A program made the position numbers and the translations under genes. Shown piece by piece: positions 7,960 through 14,976 of a DNA stretch of 35,374 nucleotides; the stretch's first letter is position 1, and each line of letters begins with the position of its first letter. The notes under the pieces are model-generated. The model was not told the DNA's origin. It saw only the letters and a program-made list of their open reading frames with translations, and did no database searches. Source of the DNA: an uncultured Eubacterium sp. (GTDB taxonomy: Bacteria > Bacillota > Clostridia > Lachnospirales > Lachnospiraceae); NCBI GenBank assembly GCA_934317205.1, contig CAKREL010000012.1:1-35374 (forward strand), given 5' to 3'.

Positions 7960-8628
7960 TTATACGCCACGCATATCGCTGTCCCAAATAATTTTGTGCA
8001 TCTGTAACTGCATATTGACATCATTCATGCGGTTATCTTTCATAAAGTTTACAATATCTTCCAATACAATCTGACCATAGACCGGACTTAAGTACACATG
8101 ACATTTTTCTGTCAGATTATAGGTACGAATAACATCCCGCGCCCGGCACAGATCTGTGTAACCTTTTACCACAAATTTCACGGTATCCTGCTGACGCAAA
8201 ACATTGAAATTTTCGGTCAGCATAAATGCTTCCATTCCACTTTCTGGAAGCTTGTAATCCATGGTAAATGACGGACCATTCGGAATTTGTGCAAAAGGTT
8301 TCAAATCCACACTTCCGTTAGTCTCAATCTCCACGCGTAATTCATCTTCCCTGGCCAGTGCTTCCAATAATTCCTGTATATTTTCCTGAAGCAGTGGTTC
8401 GCCACCGGTTATTGTTACATTTTTAATTTCCATGCTGCGCAGCAACTCCACAATTTCTTCTGTGGAAGTCCAATTAAATATTGCATCTTCCTCATTGGCC
8501 CATTTTGTGTCGCAATATGTGCAATCCAGATTACAGCCCTGCATACGCACAAATACTGCCAGCTGCCCAGCCCGAGTTCCCTCACCATTTATACTGCTAA
8601 ATATCTCAACCACTTTGTAATTTGCCAT
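7960..8628 (-). CDS. queE: 7-carboxy-7-deazaguanine synthase (radical SAM)
   Basis: Radical SAM ring contraction of 6-carboxytetrahydropterin to 7-carboxy-7-deazaguanine. The 222-residue protein has the cluster motif C32-x3-C36-x2-C39 in GCNLDCTYCDTKW and the SAM-binding TGGEPLL segment. N-terminal FSSINGEGTRAG is typical of QueE. It follows queD after a 105 nt gap that holds a small 7 bp hairpin (8647-8664) but no T-tract, so the operon probably continues through. Confidence 0.96.
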   Translation of the reverse strand: MANYKVVEIFSSINGEGTRAGQLAVFVRMQGCNLDCTYCDTKWANEEDAIFNWTSTEEIVELLRSMEIKNVTITGGEPLLQENIQELLEALAREDELRVEIETNGSVDLKPFAQIPNGPSFTMDYKLPESGMEAFMLTENFNVLRQQDTVKFVVKGYTDLCRARDVIRTYNLTEKCHVYLSPVYGQIVLEDIVNFMKDNRMNDVNMQLQMHKIIWDSDMRGV

Positions 8629-8733
8629 AATTTATCTCCAATTTATGAGAAATTCAGATTTCTCTGCTCTCTTTTTCTTTTTTTACTTAGATATTCTGTT
8701 ATTTCATTTTATCTGTTAACCGAACACTTTTCT

Positions 8734-9156
8734 TTAGTTTTCAGAATACACAGCACAGTTATTTGGTGTCTCATAAACCGCCATCTCGATCACATTGTAA
8801 CCCTGTGCTGTCATTTTGTCATAAAAGAATTTTGAAAAATTCTCTGCTGTCGGACGAAACGGGACTTCAATCAGGCGAAACTTTTCTTCCTGCAGTGCCT
8901 GAATCGTCAATGGTTTTAACGTACCGCTCTCATAAATCAGGGCATGATCATAATAATCTGCCAATTTCTTTAAATCTTTACGAATATCTCCAAAGTCAGT
9001 GATCATTCCACGCAGCTGACCATCTTCATGCAGCTGTTCCTCCCCTGCTTCCATCACGATTCGCCAGCGGTGGCCATGTAAATTGCTACACTTTCCAGCA
9101 TATCCGGCCAAAAAATGTGCCGAATCAAAACTTTCTTCTGTTCTAATTTTATACAT
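8734..9156 (-). CDS. queD: 6-carboxy-5,6,7,8-tetrahydropterin synthase
   Basis: Converts dihydroneopterin triphosphate to 6-carboxytetrahydropterin. The protein shows the Zn histidines in SAHF and HGH, the catalytic Cys in GKCSNLHGH, and DHALI plus TAENFS active-site segments. A longer frame begins at 9273, but its extra 39 residues run across the leader terminator and look unlike protein; ATG at 9156 has AGGGATAGGG just upstream and yields a normal 140-residue QueD beginning MYKIRTEESFDSAHF. First gene of the queD-queE-folE-queC-queF operon, behind the preQ1 switch. Confidence 0.95.
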   Translation of the reverse strand: MYKIRTEESFDSAHFLAGYAGKCSNLHGHRWRIVMEAGEEQLHEDGQLRGMITDFGDIRKDLKKLADYYDHALIYESGTLKPLTIQALQEEKFRLIEVPFRPTAENFSKFFYDKMTAQGYNVIEMAVYETPNNCAVYSEN

Positions 9157-9256
9157 ATCCCTATCCCTTCTCGTCTGCGCTAAACACACAAACAGACAAA
9201 CAACATTTTGATTACACGGATTGTTCCGTGCTTTGGACTCCCACAATCCTATCAAA

Positions 9257-9289
9257 CAAAAAAGCCGTGGCATTTATCACACCACGGCT
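9257..9289 (-). terminator. Regulated terminator in the queD leader
   Basis: 8 bp GC-rich stem, arms 9263-9270 and 9282-9289 (AGCCGTGG / CCACGGCT), 11 nt loop, followed on the minus strand by TTTTTTGTTT. It lies between the preQ1 aptamer and queD, so it is the likely expression platform. ATATTAGCC (9286-9294, minus sense) can pair with GGCTATAT at the aptamer 3' edge (9318-9325), which would break the terminator: a plausible antiterminator. Confidence 0.88.
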
Positions 9290-9323
9290 AATATACACAC
9301 AGATACAATTTCTTCTGATATAG

Positions 9324-9366
9324 CCCTGGTTTTGTTTTACGACAGGATGGTACAAACGAACTGTCT
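9324..9366 (-). promoter_or_regulatory. PreQ1-I riboswitch aptamer
   Basis: Minus strand stem P1 GACAG/CTGTC (9361-9365 with 9341-9345) encloses a 15 nt loop TTCGTTTGTACCATC, followed by the A-rich tail GTAAAACAAAACCAGGG. Loop TTTGT can pair with tail ACAAA to form the H-type pseudoknot. The layout matches the small preQ1-I class, for example the Thermoanaerobacter aptamer whose tail also reads AACAAAAC before AGG. It precedes the preQ1 biosynthesis operon and a terminator, so preQ1 binding most likely promotes termination. Confidence 0.88.
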
Positions 9367-9390
9367 ATTCTATTTTACACACAATTAGTT

Positions 9391-9419
9391 ATTATATCAG
9401 CTATATAAAATAATTTCAA
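9391..9419 (-). promoter_or_regulatory. Sigma-A promoter of the queuosine operon
   Basis: Minus strand TTGAAA (9414-9419), 17 nt spacer, TATAAT (9391-9396). Transcription should start near 9384, about 18 nt before the aptamer. The 309 nt between queD and the SseB-like gene are thus explained by promoter, aptamer, terminator and RBS. Confidence 0.85.
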
Positions 9420-9465
9420 GCATTTTCCTTTAGTTCTGCTTTTCACATTTACTCTTGACTTTTCC

Positions 9466-10473
9466 CTAGTTCTGCTCTTCTTCCCGTTCTTCACGAACTA
9501 GTTCAAGTACTGCGGAAATCTCACTTCCAGCTGGTGGAGCAGTTTGAAGTTCTTCACGTTTTCCATCAGCATTTACATCACAAAGCACGTTGTCTTCATT
9601 CTGCATTCCCTGCTCAATAGTGAAATAACGCATCGCATTATTCTGAGGATTCCATACAATGTACATAGAATGTGCCATCTGTGGTGCCATATTCTGCTTT
9701 GGAAGCTCAACACTGGCTACACAGGTCTCATCATCGATATTTAAAATCATGACATCAAAATCTTTTTCAGAGTATGGACACGGCAGTTTGTCACCATACG
9801 GCTGACGATACAGAGATAACATAAATCTGCCCTGCTGCTCCTCCAATTTCTTCATAAACTCCGCATTTTCTTTATATACAGCATGTGGAATAATCCCCCA
9901 CTCGCAGGTTCTGCGGGCATACAGTTCAAATTGCGTGCGACTCATTTTGAACTCTTTTACCTGAGGTTTTCCCTGAGATGCAGCCCCCTGTCCCTGCTGT
10001 GCCTGTGCTGCTTTCACCTTTTTCATTGCATCTATAAATTTAGGATGTAAAATCATCTTATCGGTATCAGGATTTACAATAATACCTTTCAGATCCAACT
10101 GCGGTGCAGAGCCGATGCGGAGCAGCTCATCAATAGTCACATTCAGAACCGCTGGATAATTTGCATTTTCTTTCATCTGCAGTTTCGTTGTATAAGCCGG
10201 GACAAAATGCTCCCCTTTCTGATTCTGTACGATAATGGGTAACATACGTGGTGCAGATTTTACATCAATTTTCTCACCGCGTTTTGCTTTCTCAATTACC
10301 TGCTTTTTAATCTCTGGGGGAAAATCTGCCGGAACCAGAAATCTTGCATCTTTCATCACCTGCATTAATTTTGCCATGTTTTCATTATTTTTTTCACTGA
10401 GAAATGCTTTCATTGCTGTCTCAACAGCCTCATTTGTAAATTCCGGCTCGACTGTTTTTTTCTCATTCTCCAT
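9466..10473 (-). CDS. SseB-family protein
   Basis: A 335-residue soluble acidic protein. Residues 20-130 (AMKAFLSEKNNENMAKLMQVMKDARFLVPADFP..., then PIIVQNQKGEHFVPAYTTKLQM) match the SseB N-terminal domain architecture: small helical start, LVP strand, then a 'promised value versus expected' fold with FVPAYTT. A Gln/Ala-rich stretch at about 183-195 is probably a linker to a C-terminal half of unknown function. SseB in enterobacteria was linked to serine sensitivity; the role in Firmicutes is not known. It follows the unknown gene at 10487 by 13 nt and probably shares its transcript. No convincing terminator in 9421-9465. Confidence 0.75.
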   Translation of the reverse strand: MENEKKTVEPEFTNEAVETAMKAFLSEKNNENMAKLMQVMKDARFLVPADFPPEIKKQVIEKAKRGEKIDVKSAPRMLPIIVQNQKGEHFVPAYTTKLQMKENANYPAVLNVTIDELLRIGSAPQLDLKGIIVNPDTDKMILHPKFIDAMKKVKAAQAQQGQGAASQGKPQVKEFKMSRTQFELYARRTCEWGIIPHAVYKENAEFMKKLEEQQGRFMLSLYRQPYGDKLPCPYSEKDFDVMILNIDDETCVASVELPKQNMAPQMAHSMYIVWNPQNNAMRYFTIEQGMQNEDNVLCDVNADGKREELQTAPPAGSEISAVLELVREEREEEQN

Positions 10474-10486
10474 CGTTTCTACCCTC

Positions 10487-10951
10487 TCAACTCTCCATCA
10501 ATCCACAGATCATAGACTGATTCAGATTATAATCTTTGCTATTTTCGTGTATACGAATGATATTCTCTCCGACAAACATAATCTTTGCCCCAAAAAATCC
10601 TGGACTTGCCTCAAATAATCGTGTCTGATGAATATGAATATCACAGCGTTTGTCAAGAAAATACGTAAACGGATTTACACTCTCGTCCCACTCCTGAACG
10701 ACCAGTTCCTGTTCCTTTTTCAATCTTCGCTCATTCATCCTGATTTCCACGATATGTTTGACATAAGCTTTCGCCACCAGTCCTTTTTTACCCCGGAACT
10801 GAAATAAAATATAATCTTTTCCGGATGAAATAATTCCTACTCTGGCATATCCCACATCCTGTCCTACCAAGGTAATCGTACACCACTTTCCGTGCATGGA
10901 TGTGCAGTCAAAATATTTTCCCGGTTCACGCACAAGTTTATTTGTTACCAT
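10487..10951 (-). CDS. Conserved-looking protein of unknown function
   Basis: I do not recognise this 154-residue protein. It has no signal peptide or membrane segment, is basic in its centre (MNERRLKKEQELV) and has a strand-rich N-terminal half (KWCTITLVGQDVGYARVGIISSGKDYILFQFRGKKG) that could be a small beta-barrel. The start ATG at 10951 has a strong GGAGGTT RBS. It lies 13 nt before the SseB-like gene and 68 nt after the S1-domain gene, all leftward, so a three-gene operon is likely. Codon use is like the neighbours. Confidence 0.7.
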   Translation of the reverse strand: MVTNKLVREPGKYFDCTSMHGKWCTITLVGQDVGYARVGIISSGKDYILFQFRGKKGLVAKAYVKHIVEIRMNERRLKKEQELVVQEWDESVNPFTYFLDKRCDIHIHQTRLFEASPGFFGAKIMFVGENIIRIHENSKDYNLNQSMICGLMES

Positions 10952-11019
10952 GGATAACCTCCATTATTTTTAAAATCAAGCAGACTTCTCACCATTTCTG
11001 CACACATCAGCCATGCTGA

Positions 11020-11715
11020 CTAAAATTTAAAATTCTTCAGCAGATCTCCCATCGAAGTTCCGATTTCTTCCGCTTTTGGAATTTCCACCTTAATTTCTTC
11101 CTCTTCTTGTTTTTCCTGAAGCAATGCTTTCATACTTAAACTGATCTTGCCATCTTTATTACCAATAACTTTAACCTGAACTTCCTGCCCCTCTTTCAGT
11201 ACAACGGAAGGATGTTTGATCCGATCAAGAGAAATCTGAGAAATATGTACCAGTCCGGACACACCATCACCAAGACCAACAAATGCACCATAATCTTTAA
11301 TTGTCTCAACTTTTCCTGTTAAAACATCACCCTCTTTAATCTCTGCTACTTTTAATTTTTTCTCCGCATCGCGGGCTTCTTTTAAAATTTCTCTTGCTGA
11401 TAATACCAGTTTATCATTTTCTGCATCTGCAGTGATGATGCGGACCTGTAATTCTCTGCCAAGCCATGGATTCAGATCATCCACATGGCTTAAGCTCAAT
11501 CTGGAAGCCGGAATAAATCCTCGTACCCCCTCAACCAGTGCAATTACACCTTTGTTTACAATACCTGAAACAGTGACTGTCAGTGTCTCCTGACTTTCAT
11601 ATAATTCTTTAATTTTTTCCCAGGCAAGCAAAGTATCCGTATCTTTCTCGCCATCCCCCATTACTTTGTAGGATTCTTCCAATTCTTTTTCAAAGTCTTT
11701 CATTGATTCTGCCAT
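11020..11715 (-). CDS. S1 RNA-binding domain protein (short ribosomal protein S1-like)
   Basis: The 231-residue protein contains two S1 OB-fold domains, at about 44-108 (VTVSGIVNKGVIALVEGVRGFIPASRLS...) and 128-198 (GDVLTGKVETIKDYGAFVGLGDGVSGLVHISQIS...). The second is the more canonical, with the GAFV and GLVHISQIS motifs; the first resembles the ribosome-binding type domain of S1. A coiled, charged N terminus and a Glu/Lys-rich tail flank them. Firmicutes carry shortened S1-like proteins that bind single-stranded RNA; whether this one acts on ribosomes is not known. RBS AAAGGAAC precedes ATG 11715. Confidence 0.85.
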   Translation of the reverse strand: MAESMKDFEKELEESYKVMGDGEKDTDTLLAWEKIKELYESQETLTVTVSGIVNKGVIALVEGVRGFIPASRLSLSHVDDLNPWLGRELQVRIITADAENDKLVLSAREILKEARDAEKKLKVAEIKEGDVLTGKVETIKDYGAFVGLGDGVSGLVHISQISLDRIKHPSVVLKEGQEVQVKVIGNKDGKISLSMKALLQEKQEEEEIKVEIPKAEEIGTSMGDLLKNFKF

Positions 11716-11775
11716 TTTTTGTTCCTTTCTGCAACAATATGCTGTCCTGTTTTTATGATATCGAATCCCCCATTT

Positions 11776-11824
11776 CCACCGCTTAGTGCTCTACGCACTT
11801 GAAGCAGAGGGAATTCTTATTCTG
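11776..11824. repeat. Palindromic repeat family A, copy 1
   Basis: A 49 bp unit whose core GCTTAGTGC TCTAC GCACTTGAAGC (11781-11805) folds into a hairpin (AGTGC/GCACT flanked by GCTT/AAGC). The core is identical in copy 2 at 11936-11983, and both copies run on to ATTCTG. Weak outer arms GAATCCC/GGGAATTC extend the palindrome to about 11763-11815. Confidence 0.75.
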
Positions 11825-11825
11825 G

Positions 11826-11891
11826 GGTAAAGCGGACATTCGCAATCCGCTTTTGCTACTTGCTCATGAACGCAGTCGCTTTGCGACCTGT
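11826..11891. repeat. Dispersed repeat family B, copy 1 (66 bp)
   Basis: The unit begins GTAAAGCGGACATTCGCAAT and ends near GTCGCTTTGCGACC. Two internal hairpins: AAAGCGGA/TCCGCTTT (11829-11836 with 11846-11853, loop 9) and GTCGC/GCGAC (loop TTT). Nearly the same unit occurs twice in tandem at 27691-27822, about 16 kb away, differing at only a handful of positions by eye. Confidence 0.85.
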
Positions 11892-11919
11892 CAGTGGGAG
11901 CTTTTAACTCCCACTGACA
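11889..11919. repeat. Perfect 12 bp hairpin inside the repeat block
   Basis: TGTCAGTGGGAG (11889-11900), loop CTTTTAA, CTCCCACTGACA (11908-11919). A very stable stem with no T-tract directly after on either strand. It abuts family B copy 1 on the left and the palindrome around family A copy 2 on the right. Confidence 0.85.
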
Positions 11920-11983
11920 TAAGCATCCCCCTTACCCACCGCTTAGTGCTCTACGCACTTGAAGCGGGGGAATGCTTATTCTG
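11920..11983. repeat. Palindromic repeat family A, copy 2, with outer arms
   Basis: The outer arms TAAGCATCCCCC (11920-11931) and GGGGGAATGCTTA (11966-11978) pair with one bulged base around the family A core (11941-11965). The repeat unit itself spans 11936-11983. The stop codon of lepB (11976-11978) and its last two sense codons lie inside the repeat, so the element abuts and slightly overlaps the lepB 3' end. Confidence 0.8.
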
Positions 11984-12608
11984 CGTTCAAAATAGCAAAT
12001 TTTGAATAGTATTTAAAAATTGCTTTTCCTTTGATTTCATCTTTTTTTACATAACTGTATTGCTCTGCCTCTGCCGGCGTCGATGCAATCCCATACTTCA
12101 GAGCTAAACCTGACCAGAAACGGCCATCCTCGGAATCGTTTCGATTATCACCCAGTACAAAATAACAACCCTCCGGAACCACAAACGTATACCCATCGTT
12201 TTCCCAGGTCCATTCCTCCTTAAGGTAATCTTCTTTCAGAGGTTCATCGGATCCGTCAATATAAATATGACCGTCACGGATTTCTACAGTCTCACCCGGA
12301 AGTCCGATGATACGTTTGATATAAATCTGCTTTTCATCCACCGGATATTCAAACAAGATGATATCCCCTCGTTTAGGTTCCTCAAACCAGTACGAAAAAC
12401 GAAATCCGATCAGTCGATCATGTGTCATAATCGTATTTTCCATGGAACCGGACGGAACTCTCGCATTGATGATAATAAAATGTGTCAGCACAAATACAAC
12501 TACAATCACAGTTGCAAACATACGTATCCAGCTGAATACTTCTTTTCGTGCAGTACGCTTCTTCTCATCTTCCTTTTTTCTTCGCTCAGTCTGTCTTTCT
12601 TTTCGCAT
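11976..12608 (-). CDS. lepB: Signal peptidase I
   Basis: Cleaves signal peptides of exported proteins at the outer face of the membrane. The 210-residue type I (SipS-like) enzyme has a basic cytosolic start, one membrane helix at about 26-47, the catalytic Ser55 in VPSGSMENT, catalytic Lys98 in YIKRIIGLPGE, and the conserved GDNRNDSEDGR segment. RBS AGGGATG precedes ATG 12608, 9 nt after the exonuclease stop, so it is co-transcribed with xth. The last residues NAE and the stop fall in a palindromic repeat. Confidence 0.95.
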   Translation of the reverse strand: MRKERQTERRKKEDEKKRTARKEVFSWIRMFATVIVVVFVLTHFIIINARVPSGSMENTIMTHDRLIGFRFSYWFEEPKRGDIILFEYPVDEKQIYIKRIIGLPGETVEIRDGHIYIDGSDEPLKEDYLKEEWTWENDGYTFVVPEGCYFVLGDNRNDSEDGRFWSGLALKYGIASTPAEAEQYSYVKKDEIKGKAIFKYYSKFAILNAE

Positions 12609-12617
12609 CTGTCATCC

Positions 12618-13379
12618 CTACCATTCCATATTAATATCCAGTTCTACTGGGCAGTGATCCGATCCAAACACTTCTGTATGGATTTTCGCATCCTGCAGCA
12701 CTTCTTTTAACACTTCTGAAGTCACAAAATAATCAATTCTCCATCCGGCATTCTTCTCACGCGCCTTAAACCGGTAAGACCACCAGGAATAGATTCCAGT
12801 TTGCTCTGGATAAAAATAACGAAAAGTGTCAATCATTCCATTCGCCAGAACAGTAGAGAACTTGTCTCTCTCTTGATCTGTAAAACCAGCGTTTTTGCGG
12901 TTTGTCTTTGGATTTTTCAAATCGATTTCCTGATGAGCAACATTCAGATCTCCGGCATAAATCACCGGTTTGCTCTTCTCCAAAGTTTTAATATAAGCCA
13001 GAAAATCATCTTCCCATTTCATTCGATAATCTAAACGCGCTAACTCACTCTGCGAGTTCGGCGTATAAACTGTCACAAAGAAAAAATTTTCATATTCCAA
13101 CGTAATCACACGGCCTTCATGATCATGTGCCTCAATTCCAATTCCATAGCGAACAGCTAACGGTGTCTTTTTTGTAAAAATTGCTGTCCCAGAATAGCCT
13201 TTTTTCTCCGCATAGTTCCAATATTGCTCATAGCCCTCAAGTTCAAGCTGAATTTGCCCTTCCTGGAGTTTTGTCTCCTGTACGCAAAAAATATCTGCGT
13301 CTACCTCATGAAAGAAATCCAGAAAACCTTTCTGTACACAGGCGCGCAAACCATTTACATTCCATGAAATTAATTTCAT
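12618..13379 (-). CDS. xth: Exodeoxyribonuclease III / AP endonuclease
   Basis: Mg-dependent AP endonuclease and 3' repair exonuclease of base excision repair. The 253-residue EEP-fold protein shows [10 protein letters not shown] at 4-13, metal-binding Glu35 in VQETKLQ, GDLNVAH near 143-149, the GWRIDYF segment and the C-terminal GSDHCPVEL with the catalytic Asp-His pair. RBS AAGGAAGT lies before the ATG. First gene of an xth-lepB transcript with its own promoter 130 nt upstream. Confidence 0.96.
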   Translation of the reverse strand: MKLISWNVNGLRACVQKGFLDFFHEVDADIFCVQETKLQEGQIQLELEGYEQYWNYAEKKGYSGTAIFTKKTPLAVRYGIGIEAHDHEGRVITLEYENFFFVTVYTPNSQSELARLDYRMKWEDDFLAYIKTLEKSKPVIYAGDLNVAHQEIDLKNPKTNRKNAGFTDQERDKFSTVLANGMIDTFRYFYPEQTGIYSWWSYRFKAREKNAGWRIDYFVTSEVLKEVLQDAKIHTEVFGSDHCPVELDINMEW

Positions 13380-13517
13380 CTCTTACTTCCTTTTATTTCT
13401 TCAAGTCATCTTTTCAGGTATCGTCACATTTCTTACAATTTCCTGCAAAAACCCTTGTTTTCTTTCTTATTAATCTTGTTAAAAATCTTACTTTTTCCAA
13501 CAGCCTTATTCCGTTCT

Positions 13518-13546
13518 AGTATATCATATTCAATCAAAGACAGCAA
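13518..13546 (-). promoter_or_regulatory. Promoter for xth-lepB
   Basis: Minus strand TTGCTG (13541-13546), 17 nt, TATACT (13518-13523) preceded by TGA (extended -10). The resulting leader of about 130 nt (13380-13511) is A-rich and shows no obvious stable fold. Confidence 0.65.
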
Positions 13547-13590
13547 GAAAACATTTATAGTACAAACCCGCAACATCTAAACCGCAACAA

Positions 13591-14730
13591 CTAGAGTTCA
13601 CACGCACCATTTGCGAACCATATCACCGGTTCTGGTTTTTCCGGACGTTCACACAGGCTTTTCTCCATCCATACCATATTGTACCATCGCTCATACTTGT
13701 ATGCACACTGATGAAACTCTCCAACCATTTTGTAGCCAAGGTGTGCATGAAATTCCACACTATCTTTTGTCAGATAAGCGTCATTTTCCCCATCTGGATA
13801 TGCAATGCAGGCATTTACACATACGATATGCTGCTTACGCAGAACCGCTTCCAGTGCAGCATATAATTTTTTTCCAATTCCCTGCCCCTTAACATCCATT
13901 TTTACATAAATTGATGTTTCTACTGCCCAATCATAGGCGGCACGTTCATGTAACGGGCCGGCATAGGCATAACCAACGATTTGTCCATCCTTTTCTGCTA
14001 CCAGATACGGATATTTCATTAGCGTACGCTCAATTCTGCGTGTAAATTCAGGCAGCGTTGGCACATCATACTCAAAAGTGATCGCTGTTTGCAAAATATA
14101 AGGTGCATAAATACTGAGGATTTCTTTTGCATCGGAAGGTGTTGCAATGCGGATTTTTATCTTCTCATTCACAACTGATGATATAGGCATATCTGTTTCA
14201 TCTAATTTTTCCTCTGTCTTGCCATTTTTTTGTACTATTTCTTTCGCATCTGCAATTTTTTCAAAAGCAATCCTCGGACTTCCATCATCAGTATAAATAA
14301 TTCCGCATTTTTTAAATCCATTTTTCTGGATCAGATACTGCATTACTTGATTATTTTCATGCGTATCAATCCGCAGATGCCTGATTGTATCCCATGAAAA
14401 AGCAATCACCTGATCCATAATTCCATGTTCTTCCGGTGCAGAAGCAACTCTGTGGATTGTTCCATAGGTACTGCTTTCCCGCCAGCCACCTTGTTCAATC
14501 CGTTGATACGTCGGATCTTCTCCGATAATCAGTGCAAATACACCAAGAATCTTTTCTTGTTCTTCTATCAGATATAATTGTTTTTTTTCGATATCATTTC
14601 GCAACACGTCCTCCTTCGGATGTGTCTGTCCCCACTGAGTTGGATTACCATGTTCTGCCATAAACTCTCGGGCATGGGCATATATTCCCTGTATTTTCTT
14701 CAGATCTTTTTCCTGTGCCAAACGAATCAC
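13591..14730 (-). CDS. Two-domain GNAT acetyltransferase (unknown GNAT + phosphinothricin-acetyltransferase-like)
   Basis: A 379-residue fusion. Residues 1-155 form a GNAT-like domain (IRLAQEKDLKKIQGIYAHAREFM ... HRVASAPEEHGIMDQVIAFSW ... MQYLIQKNGFKKCG); its acetyl-CoA loop is degenerate because no Q/R-x-x-G-x-G/A is visible. A polar linker (about 157-192) leads to a second domain at 193-360 that resembles phosphinothricin/methionine-sulfone N-acetyltransferases: IRIATPSDAKEILSIYAPYI, AITFEYDVP, intact KGQGIGKKLYAAL acetyl-CoA loop and FHAHLGYKMVGEFHQCAYKYERWYNMVWMEK. The true substrates are unknown. Start is GTG at 14730 with AGAGG 9-10 nt upstream. Monocistronic. Confidence 0.82.
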   Translation of the reverse strand: MIRLAQEKDLKKIQGIYAHAREFMAEHGNPTQWGQTHPKEDVLRNDIEKKQLYLIEEQEKILGVFALIIGEDPTYQRIEQGGWRESSTYGTIHRVASAPEEHGIMDQVIAFSWDTIRHLRIDTHENNQVMQYLIQKNGFKKCGIIYTDDGSPRIAFEKIADAKEIVQKNGKTEEKLDETDMPISSVVNEKIKIRIATPSDAKEILSIYAPYILQTAITFEYDVPTLPEFTRRIERTLMKYPYLVAEKDGQIVGYAYAGPLHERAAYDWAVETSIYVKMDVKGQGIGKKLYAALEAVLRKQHIVCVNACIAYPDGENDAYLTKDSVEFHAHLGYKMVGEFHQCAYKYERWYNMVWMEKSLCERPEKPEPVIWFANGACEL

Positions 14731-14837
14731 TGTATTTTAACCTCTTTTCTGAACAATTTTTACCAAATCATATTATACACTAATTTACTAAAAAAGGATT
14801 AAATATTAACATATGCCACATATTTCACACGCATATA

Positions 14838-14884
14838 TAAAAGAAATAAGCATCCCACACCGTCCAAAGTTTAGGATGCTTATC
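14838..14884 (-). terminator. Terminator downstream of prfA
   Basis: 10 bp perfect stem ATAAGCATCC / GGATGCTTAT (14846-14855 with 14874-14883), 18 nt loop, followed on the minus strand by TTCTTTTAT. It ends the rpmE-DUF1385-prmC-prfA transcript about 95 nt after the prfA stop. Confidence 0.8.
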
Positions 14885-14921
14885 TCTTTATAAAAGTTTT
14901 TACTTAATGTCTGCTTTTCTC

Positions 14922-14967
14922 ACTGGATAAATCTTTTGCCCTAAAACTGGATAAAAGTGTTTGCCCT
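14922..14967. repeat. Short direct repeat pair between prfA and its terminator
   Basis: ACTGGATAAATCTTTTGCCCT (14922-14942, one copy split here only by reading: ACTGGATAAA + TCTTTTGCCCT) and ACTGGATAAA + AGTGTTTGCCCT (14946-14967) are imperfect copies 3 nt apart. Paired short repeats of this kind occur at ends of some insertion sequences, but no transposase is nearby, so an IS remnant is only a guess. Confidence 0.5.
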
Positions 14968-14976
14968 GTGATAAAA

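Noticed and set aside
8647..8664. Terminator between queD and queE
   Set aside because: 7 bp AT-rich hairpin (GAGAAAT/ATTTCTC) with no T-tract on the minus strand.
9157..9273. N-terminal extension of queD to 9273
   Set aside because: It runs through the leader terminator hairpin and reads as a Cys-rich non-protein stretch; ATG 9156 with a good RBS gives a normal QueD.
11716..11975. Complete insertion sequence
   Set aside because: No transposase frame or target-site duplication visible; only palindromic repeats.
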